NCBI RefSeq assembly: GCF_900637635.1
Contig: NZ_LR134383.1
Coordinates: forward strand, 702,501-766,500
Source: Legionella jordanis
Lineage (GTDB): Bacteria > Pseudomonadota > Gammaproteobacteria > Legionellales > Legionellaceae
Length of the DNA: 64,000 bases
Direction of reading: 5' to 3'
Below are positions 1 through 10,364 of the stretch, piece by piece. Under the pieces are notes generated by a model. The model made no database searches, was not told the origin of the DNA, and saw only the letters and a list, made by a program, of their open reading frames with translations. Both the position numbers and the translations under genes were made by a program. The first letter of the stretch is position 1. Every line of letters begins with the position of its first letter.

Positions 1-2
1 TT

Positions 3-650
3 TCAATTGTGGGTAAGGCGACGTGCTAAACGATCACCGATCATTTGTAACACTTGCACGATAACCACCAGCACAAAAACCGTTGCTAGGATTATTACTA
101 CATTAAAGCGTTGATAGCCGTAACGAATGGCCAAATCTCCCAAACCGCCACCGCCAACTGTGCCTGCCATTGCGGAATAATTAACCAAAGTAATGGCTGT
201 GACAGTAATGGCTTGAATCAGTGCCGGAAATGCCTCTGGTAATAAAATATAGCGAATCATCTGCATGCTGCTTGCTCCCATTGAGAAACCAGCTTCAATT
301 AAACCCTGCGGAATATTTTGATAGACATTGTCCACCAAACGAGCAAAGAAAGGAGTGGCCCCCAGGCTAAGAGGTACCATCGCGGCGTGGATCCCAATGG
401 AGGTGCCTACGATTAAGCGGGTTAAAGGAATTAGGGCCACCAATAAAATAATGAAGGGAATAGAACGGCTGAAGTTGATAAACGCTGAAATGCTGCGGCT
501 GAGTTTGGCATTAGGTTTAATGGTGCTGCTTGTAAAAAGAAGCGTCCCCAGCGGCAAACCAAGCAGAATGGCAAAAAAAGTGCTTACAATGACCATGTAG
601 AGTGTTTCGGCACTTGCGATCAATAAATCATAAAACATCGTCAGTGACAT
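3..650 (-). CDS. metI: methionine ABC transporter permease MetI
   Basis: Inner-membrane permease of the D/L-methionine importer (MetN ATPase, MetI permease, MetQ binding protein). The 215-residue product has the usual MetI length and five or so hydrophobic segments. The EAA-type loop that docks the ATPase is seen around residues 115-140 ([10 protein letters not shown], then PEAFPALIQ). The start overlaps the end of metN by 23 bp, which indicates translational coupling in one minus-strand operon. The stop codon lies at bases 3-5, so the gene is complete; a metQ-type binding protein would be expected just beyond the left edge. Family assignment is strong; the exact substrate is taken from the family. 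Confidence 0.95.
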   Translation of the reverse strand: MSLTMFYDLLIASAETLYMVIVSTFFAILLGLPLGTLLFTSSTIKPNAKLSRSISAFINFSRSIPFIILLVALIPLTRLIVGTSIGIHAAMVPLSLGATPFFARLVDNVYQNIPQGLIEAGFSMGASSMQMIRYILLPEAFPALIQAITVTAITLVNYSAMAGTVGGGGLGDLAIRYGYQRFNVVIILATVFVLVVIVQVLQMIGDRLARRLTHN

Positions 651-1653
651 AGCCTAAAATCTCCACAGTTAAGTTGGATTCTTCGCAACGCGAAATAAAA
701 GAATTCAGTAAATATTCATCAGCGATTAACTCAACGACCAGGACGCCACAAGTGATCAGGTCAAAACGGTCAATATTAGCTAATAAAATATTAATGTCTA
801 AATTCAGTTCGCGACTCGTTTTACTAATGAATGGCACGGTAGCATTTTCTCCTTGGAAAAAAAGACGAAGGAGAGGTTTATTGTTTGCTACCGGGGATAG
901 GGAGTTTTTAAGGCAAGCTGGCAATTCGGGACTTAATTGTGAATAAAGCATACTGCGAGCTTGACTGTTTTGGTTGTTAAAAATGGTGGCCAATGCGGTC
1001 ACTTCTCGAATTTGGCCATTTTCCATAAGTGCCAATCGATGGCAAATTCGTTTAACCACATCCATTTCATGCGTAATTAATACGATGGTAATGCCATATA
1101 ATTGATTAATTTTCTTGAGCAATTCTAAAATTGCATTGGTTGTTTCTGGATCCAGGGCTGATGTAGCCTCATCACAAAGCAGTATCTTAGGGGAGCAACT
1201 TAGGGCGCGAGCAATGGCCACGCGTTGTTTCTGGCCGCCACTGAGTTGTGAAGGGTAGAAATTAATTTTATCTTGCAGTTCTACCAGCGGAAGCAGCTCC
1301 TCAATTTTTGCCTGGATGGTTGCTTCATCAATACCCTGTATTCGCATGGGTAGGGCTATATTGTCATAAACTGTTTTTGAACTTAAAAGATTAAAGTGCT
1401 GGAAGATCATGGCCATTTTATGGCGGGCTTCTCGAAGCTTTTTAGGGGAAAGTGTGGTGATGCTTTCATTATCAATGACCACATCACCTTGATCAGGTTG
1501 TTCCAGTAAGTTGATACAACGCAACAAAGTTGATTTACCCGCTCCACTGCGACCAATGATGCCGAAAATTTCACCTTCCTGAATGAATAGGTCAACATCT
1601 TGCAAAGCAAGAGTGCCAGCATAGGATTTGTTTAGTCCTGTTAATTCTATCAT
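628..1653 (-). CDS. metN: methionine ABC transporter ATP-binding protein MetN
   Basis: ATPase subunit that powers methionine import through MetI. Walker A (GRSGAGKST), the signature LSGGQKQR, Walker B with the following ALD ([11 protein letters not shown]) and the switch histidine (LITHEMD) are all present. The last ~90 residues form the ACT-like NIL domain that in MetN senses intracellular methionine. An upstream TTG in frame at 1695 would give 355 residues, but the start [11 protein letters not shown] at 1653 gives 341, matching the family length and the conserved N-terminus, so it is preferred. First gene of the metN-metI operon. An AGTATA-complement (TATACT on the minus strand, 1780-1785) could be its -10. 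Confidence 0.94.
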   Translation of the reverse strand: MIELTGLNKSYAGTLALQDVDLFIQEGEIFGIIGRSGAGKSTLLRCINLLEQPDQGDVVIDNESITTLSPKKLREARHKMAMIFQHFNLLSSKTVYDNIALPMRIQGIDEATIQAKIEELLPLVELQDKINFYPSQLSGGQKQRVAIARALSCSPKILLCDEATSALDPETTNAILELLKKINQLYGITIVLITHEMDVVKRICHRLALMENGQIREVTALATIFNNQNSQARSMLYSQLSPELPACLKNSLSPVANNKPLLRLFFQGENATVPFISKTSRELNLDINILLANIDRFDLITCGVLVVELIADEYLLNSFISRCEESNLTVEILGYVTDDVL

Positions 1654-1879
1654 CACATCTACATTTAATTTGAGGGTTACAGCGAGCTGGGGCAAAGAGG
1701 AGGGAATTACCCGCTTTAGCCGTTTTACAATAGTTCACACCATTGAGCGCCCGCAAGCTGAATTTCAAATCGGCGCAAAAGTATAATACGTCAATTTCAG
1801 TTTGAAATAAACAGTTCTTGTAAAAATTGAATTTGTTGAATCAGGCTAGTCAAAAAACTTTACAAATTTGTCACCTTAA

Positions 1880-1899
1880 CTTAATTTTCGCTTAATATA
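1880..1899 (+). promoter_or_regulatory. PmrA-type tandem box upstream of candidate effector
   Basis: Two 9-mers, CTTAATTTT and CTTAATATA, are separated by two bases (CG). They match 16 of 18 positions of the Legionella PmrA element (cTTAATatT-N2-cTTAATatT), as I recall it from the literature. A TATAGT hexamer follows at 1907-1912, eight bases after the box. This arrangement is typical of PmrA-controlled Dot/Icm effector genes. Regulation is inferred, not shown. Confidence 0.65.
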
Positions 1900-1942
1900 G
1901 AGCTGATATAGTCTATAAATTGAATTGTTGTAGGTGAACATC

Positions 1943-3229
1943 ATGGCTGTAAAAATTAGAACCAGCGAGCGAAAAAAACTCGAAGCGGAATATGCAACCG
2001 AACTGAAGCGTATTGAAAAAAATTACAATAGACTTTTAACCGAGATAAGAACTCAAGACTTGGCAGCAATAAGGACATCAACCGATTTAACAGTAAGATT
2101 CGTCCAGCAAGTCATGAATCCCCTAAATGCTTTGAAACCGTTGGCAGGACTTTTAGGCAAGGATCCTGAGCGCCTTCCTAACTTTATTAAACAAGCTGAT
2201 ATTTTTGAGGCCTCCGAAAAGCTCCCTACCATATTATTGGCTTTCGTGAGAACGGAAGGCGGACTTCGTCGACTAACCGGAAACCATGCTAATTCTGCAG
2301 AAAAAGCCCCGCGTCGATTCGCTCAACGCATAGCAGAATTTGAGCAGAAGGTGAGTGAGCGTTTTGATTTTACAGTGAATATTCTCCCTTTCCTAAATAA
2401 ATATCGGGAGCGAACCTTAGTGGCCTCAACCCATTATGAAGAGCATGCTCGGGCTGTTGAAACGAAATTGAATAAACTTGAAGCTGAATCGCAAGTAAAG
2501 CATCGACAAGGATCATTAGCTGCGGAGCAAAACGAAGTATTAGCGGAGATTATGCTTGAGCTTAAATTCATTCGAAAGGCTCTAGTTGATCAAGAACAAG
2601 TTCGTTTTCAAAAAGAAAGTGCCGAATACAAGGCAGCCATAGGTTCAAGGAAAGATTCTTTATTGGCTAATCATTTGGAACAATTTGAAAAAGAAATTTC
2701 CTTTGGTCAGCAATTGGCCTATCTCAAGCGTGTATTGGAAAGTCAAACCGAACTTAAAAAACCTGAGAATTTAACCGATGAAGAAGAAGTTAAGTTCGAA
2801 GAGCGTTTGCAAGAAAGAGAAGCCGACAAGAAAAAATTTGCCCCACTCTTTAAAAAGAGCATCGAAATGGCAGGTAAAAATGGTTCTCTGACAAGGGCGT
2901 TAAAAGAGCTGTATTATACCATGGCCAAAGCAGAAGCCGGTCGGATTATGTATGTTGAATTACTTAAGCAAAACCAAGCCACTGCTGAGAGCAAAAAGGG
3001 GATGAGCAAGAATGCCTCGTCTTCTAAAAAGGCCAAACATGAAGGTAAACGTAAGGTTGACGATGAAGCCTATACAGAGCTGATGTCAGATGAATTGCAG
3101 CCTGTTGGCTCCATCAAAAAAGCAAAAACCACGACGCGTCACAATTCAACGCACAGTTTTTTTGCCTCTAAACCCATGGAAACCGAAGACCAATCTGATC
3201 TTCAGTGCACTTCAAAAACCTTGAATTAA
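1943..3229 (+). CDS. coiled-coil protein, candidate Dot/Icm effector
   Basis: Not recognised as a known enzyme. The 428-residue product is highly charged and helical, with long Glu/Lys-rich stretches predicted to form coiled coil (about residues 5-40, 150-260 and 270-310). Near the C-terminus, residues 362-371 (KKAKHEGKRK) resemble a bipartite nuclear-localisation signal, and a second cluster KKAK follows about 25 residues later. The last residues are polar with a METED acidic patch, compatible with a Dot/Icm C-terminal signal. A GTG three codons upstream (1934) is in frame, but the AGGTG at 1932-1936 sits six bases before the ATG at 1943, which decides the start. A PmrA-like box lies 43 bp upstream. 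It stands alone, divergent from metN and convergent with the next gene. Effector status is inference. Confidence 0.75.
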   Translation: MAVKIRTSERKKLEAEYATELKRIEKNYNRLLTEIRTQDLAAIRTSTDLTVRFVQQVMNPLNALKPLAGLLGKDPERLPNFIKQADIFEASEKLPTILLAFVRTEGGLRRLTGNHANSAEKAPRRFAQRIAEFEQKVSERFDFTVNILPFLNKYRERTLVASTHYEEHARAVETKLNKLEAESQVKHRQGSLAAEQNEVLAEIMLELKFIRKALVDQEQVRFQKESAEYKAAIGSRKDSLLANHLEQFEKEISFGQQLAYLKRVLESQTELKKPENLTDEEEVKFEERLQEREADKKKFAPLFKKSIEMAGKNGSLTRALKELYYTMAKAEAGRIMYVELLKQNQATAESKKGMSKNASSSKKAKHEGKRKVDDEAYTELMSDELQPVGSIKKAKTTTRHNSTHSFFASKPMETEDQSDLQCTSKTLN

Positions 3230-3240
3230 CTGGGCGGCAG

Positions 3241-3260
3241 CATAGGCTTTAATGCCTATG
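3241..3260 (+). terminator. hairpin after coiled-coil gene
   Basis: A perfect 7-bp stem, CATAGGC with GCCTATG, and a six-base loop lie 11 bp after the stop codon. A weakly T-rich stretch follows. Likely an intrinsic terminator, though the U tract is poor. Confidence 0.5.
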
Positions 3261-3331
3261 TTGTCCGATTTGTATTAGAGGAACCCAGGGCTTTATTTAG
3301 TGGGGCCAACTCTTTCTCCAAAAATGCCTGT

Positions 3332-4198
3332 TTAGCGTCGCCATGAAGCTGAATTGGGCTTATCCCACATTATCTTATTGATATCTTCTTGTTTGAGAAT
3401 TGAAAAATCATGTTGCCCCTGTATTTTTAAGTACAAAGCTGTTTTTAAAATTGCATTTACACTATTCCCAACAATTAACCAAGCCACAAATAAAAACAAT
3501 AAGGCATAAAGCCAAAAGTGGTTAACGATTCCTACATAATCCTGAGGGACTATGTTGGGAGATAAATGGATCAAAATGACTATGGGCAATAGATACACAG
3601 CGAGTAAAATGGAGACATTTACTTGTACAATGGCTGAGCTGGTAAAATAATCGCGTACTTTTTCAAAAGCAAGGCTTGGCGACCGTTGCTCAATGACAAT
3701 GAAAGGCATCATTAAAAATGCACAGACATGCCAGGCAGCTTGCGTGACGGTAGCCGCCAATCTACTAAACCCGCTCGTCCTTTCCAGTAAAGATAAAATA
3801 AATCCAGCACAGGTAAAAAATATTCCCCAAGAGATTAAGTTATAGCGTTGCCTCCAGCATGCCCTTATCGTTTGTTGCCAGGAAATGGTCTGGCCTGTTA
3901 ATTTAAATTTAGCCATATAAACCAGCATTGCATTGCTAAGCGTGTTCACTACCACAATTAAGCCTGTTAAAAGCAAAAATGCCACTACTTCAAAATACCA
4001 GTAATAATGAGGTGGATTCAGATATTGAATGTTTATTTGCGCTCCCCAGCGGATAAGAAATCCCAATAACAGCAGAAGAAGGAAAGACAATACTAATGAG
4101 CACAAGGGAAGCATAAAAAAAAGAGGATTTTTAGCCATGAATTTAAGCGATTGAGTGAATAGCCGATTGCTGGCGCGAAAATTAAACATAGATCCCAT
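3332..4198 (-). CDS. six-TM membrane protein of unknown function
   Basis: The 288-residue product has about six hydrophobic segments: near residues 28-50, 65-95, 118-140, 155-170, 190-215 and 225-250. The termini are polar and there is no signal peptide cleavage motif. The overall look, including an amphipathic N-terminus and an SxxFT-like mid loop, resembles the DUF6159-type integral membrane proteins, but I cannot confirm that by eye. ATG codons at 4198 and 4189 are both possible starts; GGATCT before the second could act as a weak ribosome site. It is convergent with the coiled-coil gene and not obviously in an operon. No function is claimed. Confidence 0.75.
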   Translation of the reverse strand: MGSMFNFRASNRLFTQSLKFMAKNPLFFMLPLCSLVLSFLLLLLLGFLIRWGAQINIQYLNPPHYYWYFEVVAFLLLTGLIVVVNTLSNAMLVYMAKFKLTGQTISWQQTIRACWRQRYNLISWGIFFTCAGFILSLLERTSGFSRLAATVTQAAWHVCAFLMMPFIVIEQRSPSLAFEKVRDYFTSSAIVQVNVSILLAVYLLPIVILIHLSPNIVPQDYVGIVNHFWLYALLFLFVAWLIVGNSVNAILKTALYLKIQGQHDFSILKQEDINKIMWDKPNSASWRR

Positions 4199-4563
4199 GG
4201 TTGCACTCTTGGTAGATGAAGAAATGTGGCAGTAAGGTCTTATTTCAACCTGTTTTTAAATTCATTCCATGCCACAATTCTAAGTAATTTATTATAAAGT
4301 TTAGCCAAATTGCCATTTATTGAGTTGTAGCGAAAAAACAATGGGGCATTTATCAGCATGACGCCAGACCTATATCAGTGTTTATTTTTTCCCTGGCGGG
4401 AGCAGAACAATTGGCCTCAACAACAAGTGCTAAAAATTCCTCTATAGATAATCTTACTTGCATTTATACAATGCTGGATGGTTTTTTGAGACTTCAAAGC
4501 GTTAGAGTTTTGGCGCAGAGATTGGAATTATCAAGCGCCCTATATCTTACCTATACTTGAGAA
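4199..4563. other. intergenic region, no gene supported
   Basis: This 365-bp gap separates two minus-strand membrane-protein genes. An open frame of 60 codons on the plus strand (4378-4560) has no clear ribosome site and no recognisable composition, so it is not called. The right part presumably holds the end of transcription of the 214-residue gene, and the left part the promoter of the six-TM protein. I see no RNA gene or strong hairpin. Confidence 0.5.
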
Positions 4564-5208
4564 TTAAATAGAGGCCTGCGTAGGGGCTTGAAGAATAGCT
4601 TCATCGCCTTGTTTGGCATTTCCACGATGGTGAAGAGCAGAAACAATCAAGAGAATGGCTGCTACGGCAAAAAGAGTGGCAGTTATCGGCTCAATAAAAA
4701 ACAAAGGTATACTGAATAACCCAGCTACAGCACCAGCGATGAACTCCTTTTTTGCTTTTCTATTGTAATAATTGCTATTAAGCTTTGAGGAAAACATCGT
4801 TGGTTGATAAGAGGATTGCGGATCTGCCTGATTTGCAGTTTGCGCAAAAAGCAATAATGAGTCCAGGGAGTCTAAGGAATTAAGGGTAAATAGCTCACGC
4901 AATTTCTGATCACAATTTAGTTGTTGCTTAACAAAATTGTTAAATTGATTAGCAATTGTTTGCAGTTCAGCATAATCCTGCATGGATGTTCTATTTACTC
5001 CAACCTCATCAAAATAGTAATAAATAATAATTTGATAACCTGGTATGGATTTGGAAAAAGGGAGAGATTTTTCTAGCTGCGGCAGCGATTTTACAGCAGA
5101 GAAATTGATATTGTAATCAGCGTAACTGAATGAACTAAATCGCAGCGCTAATTCCTTGCTGACCTCAACATCAATGGCATCAATTATAATATTTAAATTT
5201 CGCATCAT
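4564..5208 (-). CDS. hypothetical protein with C-terminal TM hairpin
   Basis: Not recognised. The 214-residue product has a soluble N-terminal part of ~150 residues with no motif I can name. A basic stretch (NRKAKKEF) is followed by two hydrophobic segments, about residues 157-175 and 178-195, forming a hairpin, and then a short polar tail. This build (soluble domain facing the cytosol, C-terminal membrane hairpin) is common among Legionella proteins, including some effectors, but no secretion signal is evident. The start at 5208 gives MMRNLN; the second Met is equally possible. It lies alone between a six-TM protein gene and acetoacetyl-CoA synthetase, with 243 bp upstream that contain no other gene. 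Confidence 0.7.
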   Translation of the reverse strand: MMRNLNIIIDAIDVEVSKELALRFSSFSYADYNINFSAVKSLPQLEKSLPFSKSIPGYQIIIYYYFDEVGVNRTSMQDYAELQTIANQFNNFVKQQLNCDQKLRELFTLNSLDSLDSLLLFAQTANQADPQSSYQPTMFSSKLNSNYYNRKAKKEFIAGAVAGLFSIPLFFIEPITATLFAVAAILLIVSALHHRGNAKQGDEAILQAPTQASI

Positions 5209-5451
5209 CTTTTACACAAATGAAAATTCGGGTTAATAATCAAATAAATATGGGCAAAATTCAAGTCACTGAATTGAGCCGGAATCCAGATGAAATGATC
5301 GTTTAAATGGTATAACGAGTACTGACGCCAATTCCGCACTAGACAAAGATGGGATGACGTCAAAAAATAACTCTAGGGAATGCACTTTCATTTCATGCTA
5401 GTCAATTAATAAGGTTAGGCATTTCATTGGTTTGCCTCAGGTTTAAATGTT

Positions 5452-7392
5452 TTATTCATTTAACTCTTCCCGATTTTTAAAATGATCCAATGCTTCTGGA
5501 TTGGCTAAAGACTGCAGGTTATGCACATCTTGACCATGTACAACTTGTCTAACAGCAATTTCAACGATTTTGCCACTGATGGTACGCGGAATGTCAGGCA
5601 CCTGAAGAATTTTCGCAGGAACATGGCGAGGAGAGGCGTGATGTTTGATGGTCTGGCGAATATTGACCTCTATTTGCTCATTCAATTGCAGCCCTTCCCG
5701 GAGTTTCACAAATAAAACGACTCGTACGTCATCTTGCCAGTCTTGTCCGATAACCACACTGTCCAGAACTTCTGGAATTTTTTCCACTTGACGGTAAATT
5801 TCAGCGGTACCAATCCTGACACCTCCTGGATTTAAGACCGCATCGGAGCGGCCATAGATAATTAGGCCATGATGGGGGGTAATTTCCGCAAAGTCACCAT
5901 GTGCCCAGACACCGGGGAAACGCTCAAAATAGGCATGTTTGTAGAGTTTACGATCAGAGTCATTCCAGAAACCAACCGGCATGGAAGGAAATGCTTTTGT
6001 GCAAACCAATTCCCCCCGTTCTTCAATGACTGATTGGCCTTGTTCGTTGAATACTTCTACAGCCATTCCTAGACCAAGGCACTGCAACTCACCTCGATAC
6101 ACTGGCAAAATCGGATTGCCTAGGGCGAAGCAGGAAACGATATCAGTTCCACCCGAGATGGAGCTCAATTGAACGTCTGGTTTAATTTGTTGATAGACGT
6201 AATCGTAATTCTTTGGGAGTAGGGGAGAACCAGTCGATAAAATGCTGCGCAAACTGCTTAAGGAATATTGATAACGTGGGCTTGCCCCGGCTTTCTCAAC
6301 GCTGGAAATGAATTTGGCACTGGTGCCAAAGACGGTGATTTTCTCTTCATCAATAACATGGAACAGGCGATTGGCATTGGGATAGGTCGGCGCCCCTTCA
6401 TAGAGGGTTAGCGTAGCTCCTAAAGCCAATACGGAAACCATCCAATTCCACATCATCCACCCGCAGGTGGTATAGAAGAACAGATTGTCGTAACTGCGGA
6501 TGTCACTGTGCAAACCCAATTCTTTCAAATGCTGTAATAAAGTTCCGCCAGCCCCATGAACGATGCATTTGGGCTTGCCAGTGGTTCCTGAAGAAAAAAG
6601 AATGTAGACAGGATGTGCGAAAGGAAGGCTCTCAAATTGGCACTCGGTGGCTGATTTTAAAAAATCATCCCAGTGAATGGCTTTAGGAAGAAGATTTGCG
6701 TGTTCCTTGCCATGAATAATTGGGCAAATTACCAGCGTTTGCAGTGAAGGGATAGCCTTGCTGATTTCCTGAATTTTATCTCTGGCATCATGAATTTTAC
6801 CCAAATATTGATGGCCATCACATGCAAACAACACTTTAGGTTCAACTTGACCCAAACGATCAATCGCAGCCTGAGCACCAAAATCCGAAGAACAAGAGGA
6901 CCAAATGGCACCAATGGATGTCGTCGCAAGCATGGCAATAATCGTGAAAGCTACATTAGGCATTACGGCAGCTACGCGATCCCCCGCAACAACGCCAATC
7001 TCTTTTAAACCTTGAGCACAACGAGCGACCTGTTCGTACAATTGCTTATAACTTATGCTTTCCTTATCGCCATTTTCATTGAGACTAATAATGGCCGGTT
7101 TTTCATCTCGACGAGAGAGCAATTTTTCAGCAAAATTAAAACGAGCCCCTGAAAACCATTTGGCATTGATCATGTGATCATAATGATTAATGATTTCAGC
7201 GGCTTCACAGTCGAATCGAAGCTGAAAATAATCGCAAAGACTTGGCCAAAATTCTTGTGGTTTTTCAATTGACCACCGATACAGTTCCTGATAATGGGAA
7301 AATTTTTGCTGATGCTTTTCACCCGCAAAAACCATAAACTCCCACATTCTACTCGCTTTGGGGTCTGTAGGTTGCCATACCCGTGTCGTCAT
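5452..7392 (-). CDS. aacS: acetoacetyl-CoA synthetase
   Basis: Activates acetoacetate with ATP and CoA to acetoacetyl-CoA, which thiolase can then split to two acetyl-CoA. The 646-residue length is typical of AacS in the acyl-adenylate superfamily. The AMP-binding motif SSGTTGKPK is clear, followed by a YTTCGWMMWNW stretch characteristic of acetoacetyl-CoA/acetyl-CoA synthetases, the YGRSDA hinge region and the C-terminal acyl-CoA synthetase lysine in RTISGKIVE. It lies 55 bp after aguA on the same strand and may be co-transcribed. Its metabolic partner is the leucine-degradation operon at 12.8-20.9 kb, which yields acetoacetate. The alternative, a propionyl- or acetyl-CoA synthetase, is less likely given length and motif spacing. 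Confidence 0.93.
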   Translation of the reverse strand: MTTRVWQPTDPKASRMWEFMVFAGEKHQQKFSHYQELYRWSIEKPQEFWPSLCDYFQLRFDCEAAEIINHYDHMINAKWFSGARFNFAEKLLSRRDEKPAIISLNENGDKESISYKQLYEQVARCAQGLKEIGVVAGDRVAAVMPNVAFTIIAMLATTSIGAIWSSCSSDFGAQAAIDRLGQVEPKVLFACDGHQYLGKIHDARDKIQEISKAIPSLQTLVICPIIHGKEHANLLPKAIHWDDFLKSATECQFESLPFAHPVYILFSSGTTGKPKCIVHGAGGTLLQHLKELGLHSDIRSYDNLFFYTTCGWMMWNWMVSVLALGATLTLYEGAPTYPNANRLFHVIDEEKITVFGTSAKFISSVEKAGASPRYQYSLSSLRSILSTGSPLLPKNYDYVYQQIKPDVQLSSISGGTDIVSCFALGNPILPVYRGELQCLGLGMAVEVFNEQGQSVIEERGELVCTKAFPSMPVGFWNDSDRKLYKHAYFERFPGVWAHGDFAEITPHHGLIIYGRSDAVLNPGGVRIGTAEIYRQVEKIPEVLDSVVIGQDWQDDVRVVLFVKLREGLQLNEQIEVNIRQTIKHHASPRHVPAKILQVPDIPRTISGKIVEIAVRQVVHGQDVHNLQSLANPEALDHFKNREELNE

Positions 7393-7447
7393 TGCAGTTC
7401 CTTCTTAATGTTTTAAATAGACCGTCGAATACTTAGCGCGATGTTTA

Positions 7448-8470
7448 CTAACCGGCTAAAGGTTGCTGCTGTGTAATGCAGTGTATACCACCCCCGCCAG
7501 CAAAAACATCCAGCGCATTAATTTGTGAAATCCCATAGTCTGGAAATAAACGGCTAAATAATTCATAAGCGGCTTTATCGTATTCAGGATAGCCAAACGC
7601 AGGCATAACAATTCCTTTATTGGCCATGTAAAAATTTATATAGGACAGAGTTAGTCTCTCGCCATCGAGGTAAGTGGCCGGCGGTTGTTCAACTGTAATC
7701 ACTTCCAAAGGCCTGCCTTTCGCGTCCTTTGATGTCTTTAGGATATTCAAATTTTCATGCAATCTTGCATAATTGACGTCTTGCTTATCATGGGTTATCA
7801 AGGCTAAAACCTTGGCTGGACCGACGAAGCATGCGATTTCATCAATGTGGCCATCGGTTTCATCGCCCACTAAGCCCTGGTTTAGCCAAATTACTTTTTT
7901 CGCATTTAGATAGTTGCATAAGTAATCTTCAATCTTGCTTTGAGAAAGATGAGGGTTACGGTTTGGGTTTAGTAAGCATTCACGAGTGGTGAGGATGCTG
8001 CCTTCTCCATCAACGTGGAAAGAACCGCCTTCCATAACCAGAGGCGCTTTAAAATGACTGGCGCCGGCCCTTTGAATAATCGCTGCAGCAATTTCATTAT
8101 CCAAAGCATAATCGCTGTAATTACCGCCCCAGGCATTATGGATCCAGTCAACACCGGCAAGTTCTTGTTGATCATTAATCAGAAAACTGGGTCCTGTGTC
8201 CCTGGTCCATGAGTCATTAATAGATAAAGGAATGAGTTCAATCCCCTGGCCGCAGAGTTCCCTAGCCGAAGTCTCATCTTCAGGATTAACCAGCATCTTT
8301 ACCGGTTCATATTGGGCGATGGTTTTCGCCACTAAGGCATAAGCTTCACGAGCGCGTTGCATGCCAATATGTTTCCAGGTTTCCTGGTGGCAAGGCCAAG
8401 CCATCCAACAGGCAGCATGAGGATGCCATTCAGGAGGCATTCTAAAGTTATTTTTTTGAGCGGTTGTCAT
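7448..8470 (-). CDS. aguA: agmatine deiminase
   Basis: Hydrolyses agmatine to N-carbamoylputrescine and ammonia, second step of the arginine decarboxylase route to putrescine. The 340-residue protein shows the [15 protein letters not shown] start of the family, DTGPSF, the [12 protein letters not shown] strand-turn, DETDGHIDE with the catalytic His/Asp, and the GGGGIHC loop carrying the catalytic cysteine near the C-terminus. It is a member of the guanidine-modifying (peptidyl-arginine-deiminase) fold. It begins 10 bp after speA ends, in the operon aguB-speA-aguA, so the three pathway enzymes are made together. Confidence 0.95.
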   Translation of the reverse strand: MTTAQKNNFRMPPEWHPHAACWMAWPCHQETWKHIGMQRAREAYALVAKTIAQYEPVKMLVNPEDETSARELCGQGIELIPLSINDSWTRDTGPSFLINDQQELAGVDWIHNAWGGNYSDYALDNEIAAAIIQRAGASHFKAPLVMEGGSFHVDGEGSILTTRECLLNPNRNPHLSQSKIEDYLCNYLNAKKVIWLNQGLVGDETDGHIDEIACFVGPAKVLALITHDKQDVNYARLHENLNILKTSKDAKGRPLEVITVEQPPATYLDGERLTLSYINFYMANKGIVMPAFGYPEYDKAAYELFSRLFPDYGISQINALDVFAGGGGIHCITQQQPLAG

Positions 8471-8480
8471 GGTTGTCCTT

Positions 8481-10364
8481 TTATTTGTTGCTGCCTAAAT
8501 AGGTTAATTGACTGAAAATACTACGTAATTCATTGAGATAGATTTGGATTTGATCCGTCGATAAATCGGCATGAATCAATTGTTTTTCATAGGATAATAG
8601 CAATCGTTTTGTATCAAAGTGAGCATAATTTAAGACATTGGTGACCGTGTCGCCACTAATCAAATCGGTGATTTCAAATTGCCCATCTCCAAGCAATTTC
8701 ACGTCAAGAGAGTTGGTGTCGCCAAATAAATTATGTAGATTTCCAAGGATCTCCTGATAAGCACCCACTAAAAAGAAAGCAAGAGCATATGGATTTTCAG
8801 TGTCAAAAGCGGGCAGAAGCAATGTGGTATTGATGCTGTCGCTGCCCGTATATTCTTTAATGGTGCCGTCTGAATCACAAGTTAAATCTTGCAATATGCT
8901 GTGCATTTTCGGCATTTCAGTCAAATGAGAAATGGGTGCAACGGGGAATATTTGTCCGATTGCCCAGGCATCGGGAAGAGATTGGAAGAATGACAAATTG
9001 CAAAAAATTTTTGCGGCCATTCGTTCATTAATTTGTTTTAGTAATTCACTATCCCCTGGATTATTGTCATCCAGTTGTTGTTGAATACCAAAGCAAATGG
9101 CAGTAAAAAATTTCTCAACTTTTGCTTTTTCCTCTAGGCTGAGCACCCCATGTTTAAACATTGAGTGGGCTTCATCCAAGGCCAAAGTGGCGTAATTATA
9201 AATTTCATTGGCTGAGTTTTCAGACATGGATTGATAAGTATCCAAAATGTCACGAAGCACATGGGATTCCTCTGGTTCAATGCTTGGTAATTCCCGGCTT
9301 TGCTTAATCAGCTCGACATCGGTGATGTTGGTTACCAAGACTGCATGATGGGCAGTTAAAGCACGACCTGATTCAGATATGATATTGGGCTCAGGCATAT
9401 TGGCTTCTTCGCAAAGGGGGCGAAGAGCCAGTAGGATGTTGGTCGCATATTCTTTGATTGAATAATTGATGGAGCAATCGGTTGTTGAATGGGTGCCTTC
9501 ATAATCAACACCTAATCCGCCTCCCACATCGACTGTGGTGATGGGGGCTTGTAAACTGCGAAGCTCAACGTAGTAACGAGCCACTTCTTGCATACAATGA
9601 CGGATGTCATGAATGTTGGCAATTTGCGAACCTAAGTGACAATGCATCAGTTGTAAGCAATCCAAAGAATTATGGGTTTTTAAACATTTAACCAAATCCA
9701 GAACCTGTTCAGCATTTAAGCCGAATTTAGATTTGGCACCGCCTGTGTTTTCCCACTTACCGGCGCCTTTGGTGACTAAACGAATACGAACGCCAATTTT
9801 AGGTTTTATCTCAAGTCGGGCTGATTCTTTTAAAATGATGTCCAATTCAGAACGTTTTTCGACAACGATAAACACTTCGTGACCCATTTGCTGGGCAATG
9901 AGGGCTGTCCTTACGTAGGAGCGGTCCTTATAGCCGTTACACACAATAGTGGAGGGGGTTTCACCCAATAAACCAATTACGGCCATTAGCTCAGGTTTAC
10001 TTCCTGCCTCAAGGCCAATTGGATGTTTTGCCTTTAATAACTCTCTGGCGACGCTTGATTCCTGGTTTACTTTAATCGGATACACTAATTTATAGTGGCC
10101 ACGATAATTGTTTTCTTCAATGGCTTCATTGAAGGCTTCATTAATTTTCAGTACACGATCACGAAGAATATCGGTAAAGCGAATGAGCAAGGGCAATTGT
10201 AAACCTGCTCTGCTTGCTGCATTGACAATGGCCTGCAACTCGACGCCGCGACTTTCGGCATTTTTACTGACTTCAATGTTGCCTTGCTGGTTTACAGTGA
10301 AATATCCTTCACCCCAATGAGCAATATTATATAAGTTGTCGCGATTTAATGTTCTATGTGGCAT
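8481..10364 (-). CDS. speA: biosynthetic arginine decarboxylase
   Basis: PLP enzyme converting arginine to agmatine and CO2, first step of putrescine synthesis. The 627-residue length and order of motifs fit SpeA: an alanine-racemase-fold barrel with the PLP lysine in YPIKVNQ, the HCHLGSQI strand, [25 protein letters not shown], then the arginine-decarboxylase helical insertion and C-terminal beta domain with [16 protein letters not shown]. Its ATG shares one base with the stop codon of aguB (TAATG junction), so translation is coupled. The inducible acid-resistance type (AdiA) belongs to a different fold and is excluded. Confidence 0.96.
   Translation of the reverse strand: MPHRTLNRDNLYNIAHWGEGYFTVNQQGNIEVSKNAESRGVELQAIVNAASRAGLQLPLLIRFTDILRDRVLKINEAFNEAIEENNYRGHYKLVYPIKVNQESSVARELLKAKHPIGLEAGSKPELMAVIGLLGETPSTIVCNGYKDRSYVRTALIAQQMGHEVFIVVEKRSELDIILKESARLEIKPKIGVRIRLVTKGAGKWENTGGAKSKFGLNAEQVLDLVKCLKTHNSLDCLQLMHCHLGSQIANIHDIRHCMQEVARYYVELRSLQAPITTVDVGGGLGVDYEGTHSTTDCSINYSIKEYATNILLALRPLCEEANMPEPNIISESGRALTAHHAVLVTNITDVELIKQSRELPSIEPEESHVLRDILDTYQSMSENSANEIYNYATLALDEAHSMFKHGVLSLEEKAKVEKFFTAICFGIQQQLDDNNPGDSELLKQINERMAAKIFCNLSFFQSLPDAWAIGQIFPVAPISHLTEMPKMHSILQDLTCDSDGTIKEYTGSDSINTTLLLPAFDTENPYALAFFLVGAYQEILGNLHNLFGDTNSLDVKLLGDGQFEITDLISGDTVTNVLNYAHFDTKRLLLSYEKQLIHADLSTDQIQIYLNELRSIFSQLTYLGSNK

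Noticed and set aside
4378-4560. 60-codon ORF on the plus strand
   Set aside because: No ribosome site, composition not gene-like, lies in a gap between two minus-strand genes.
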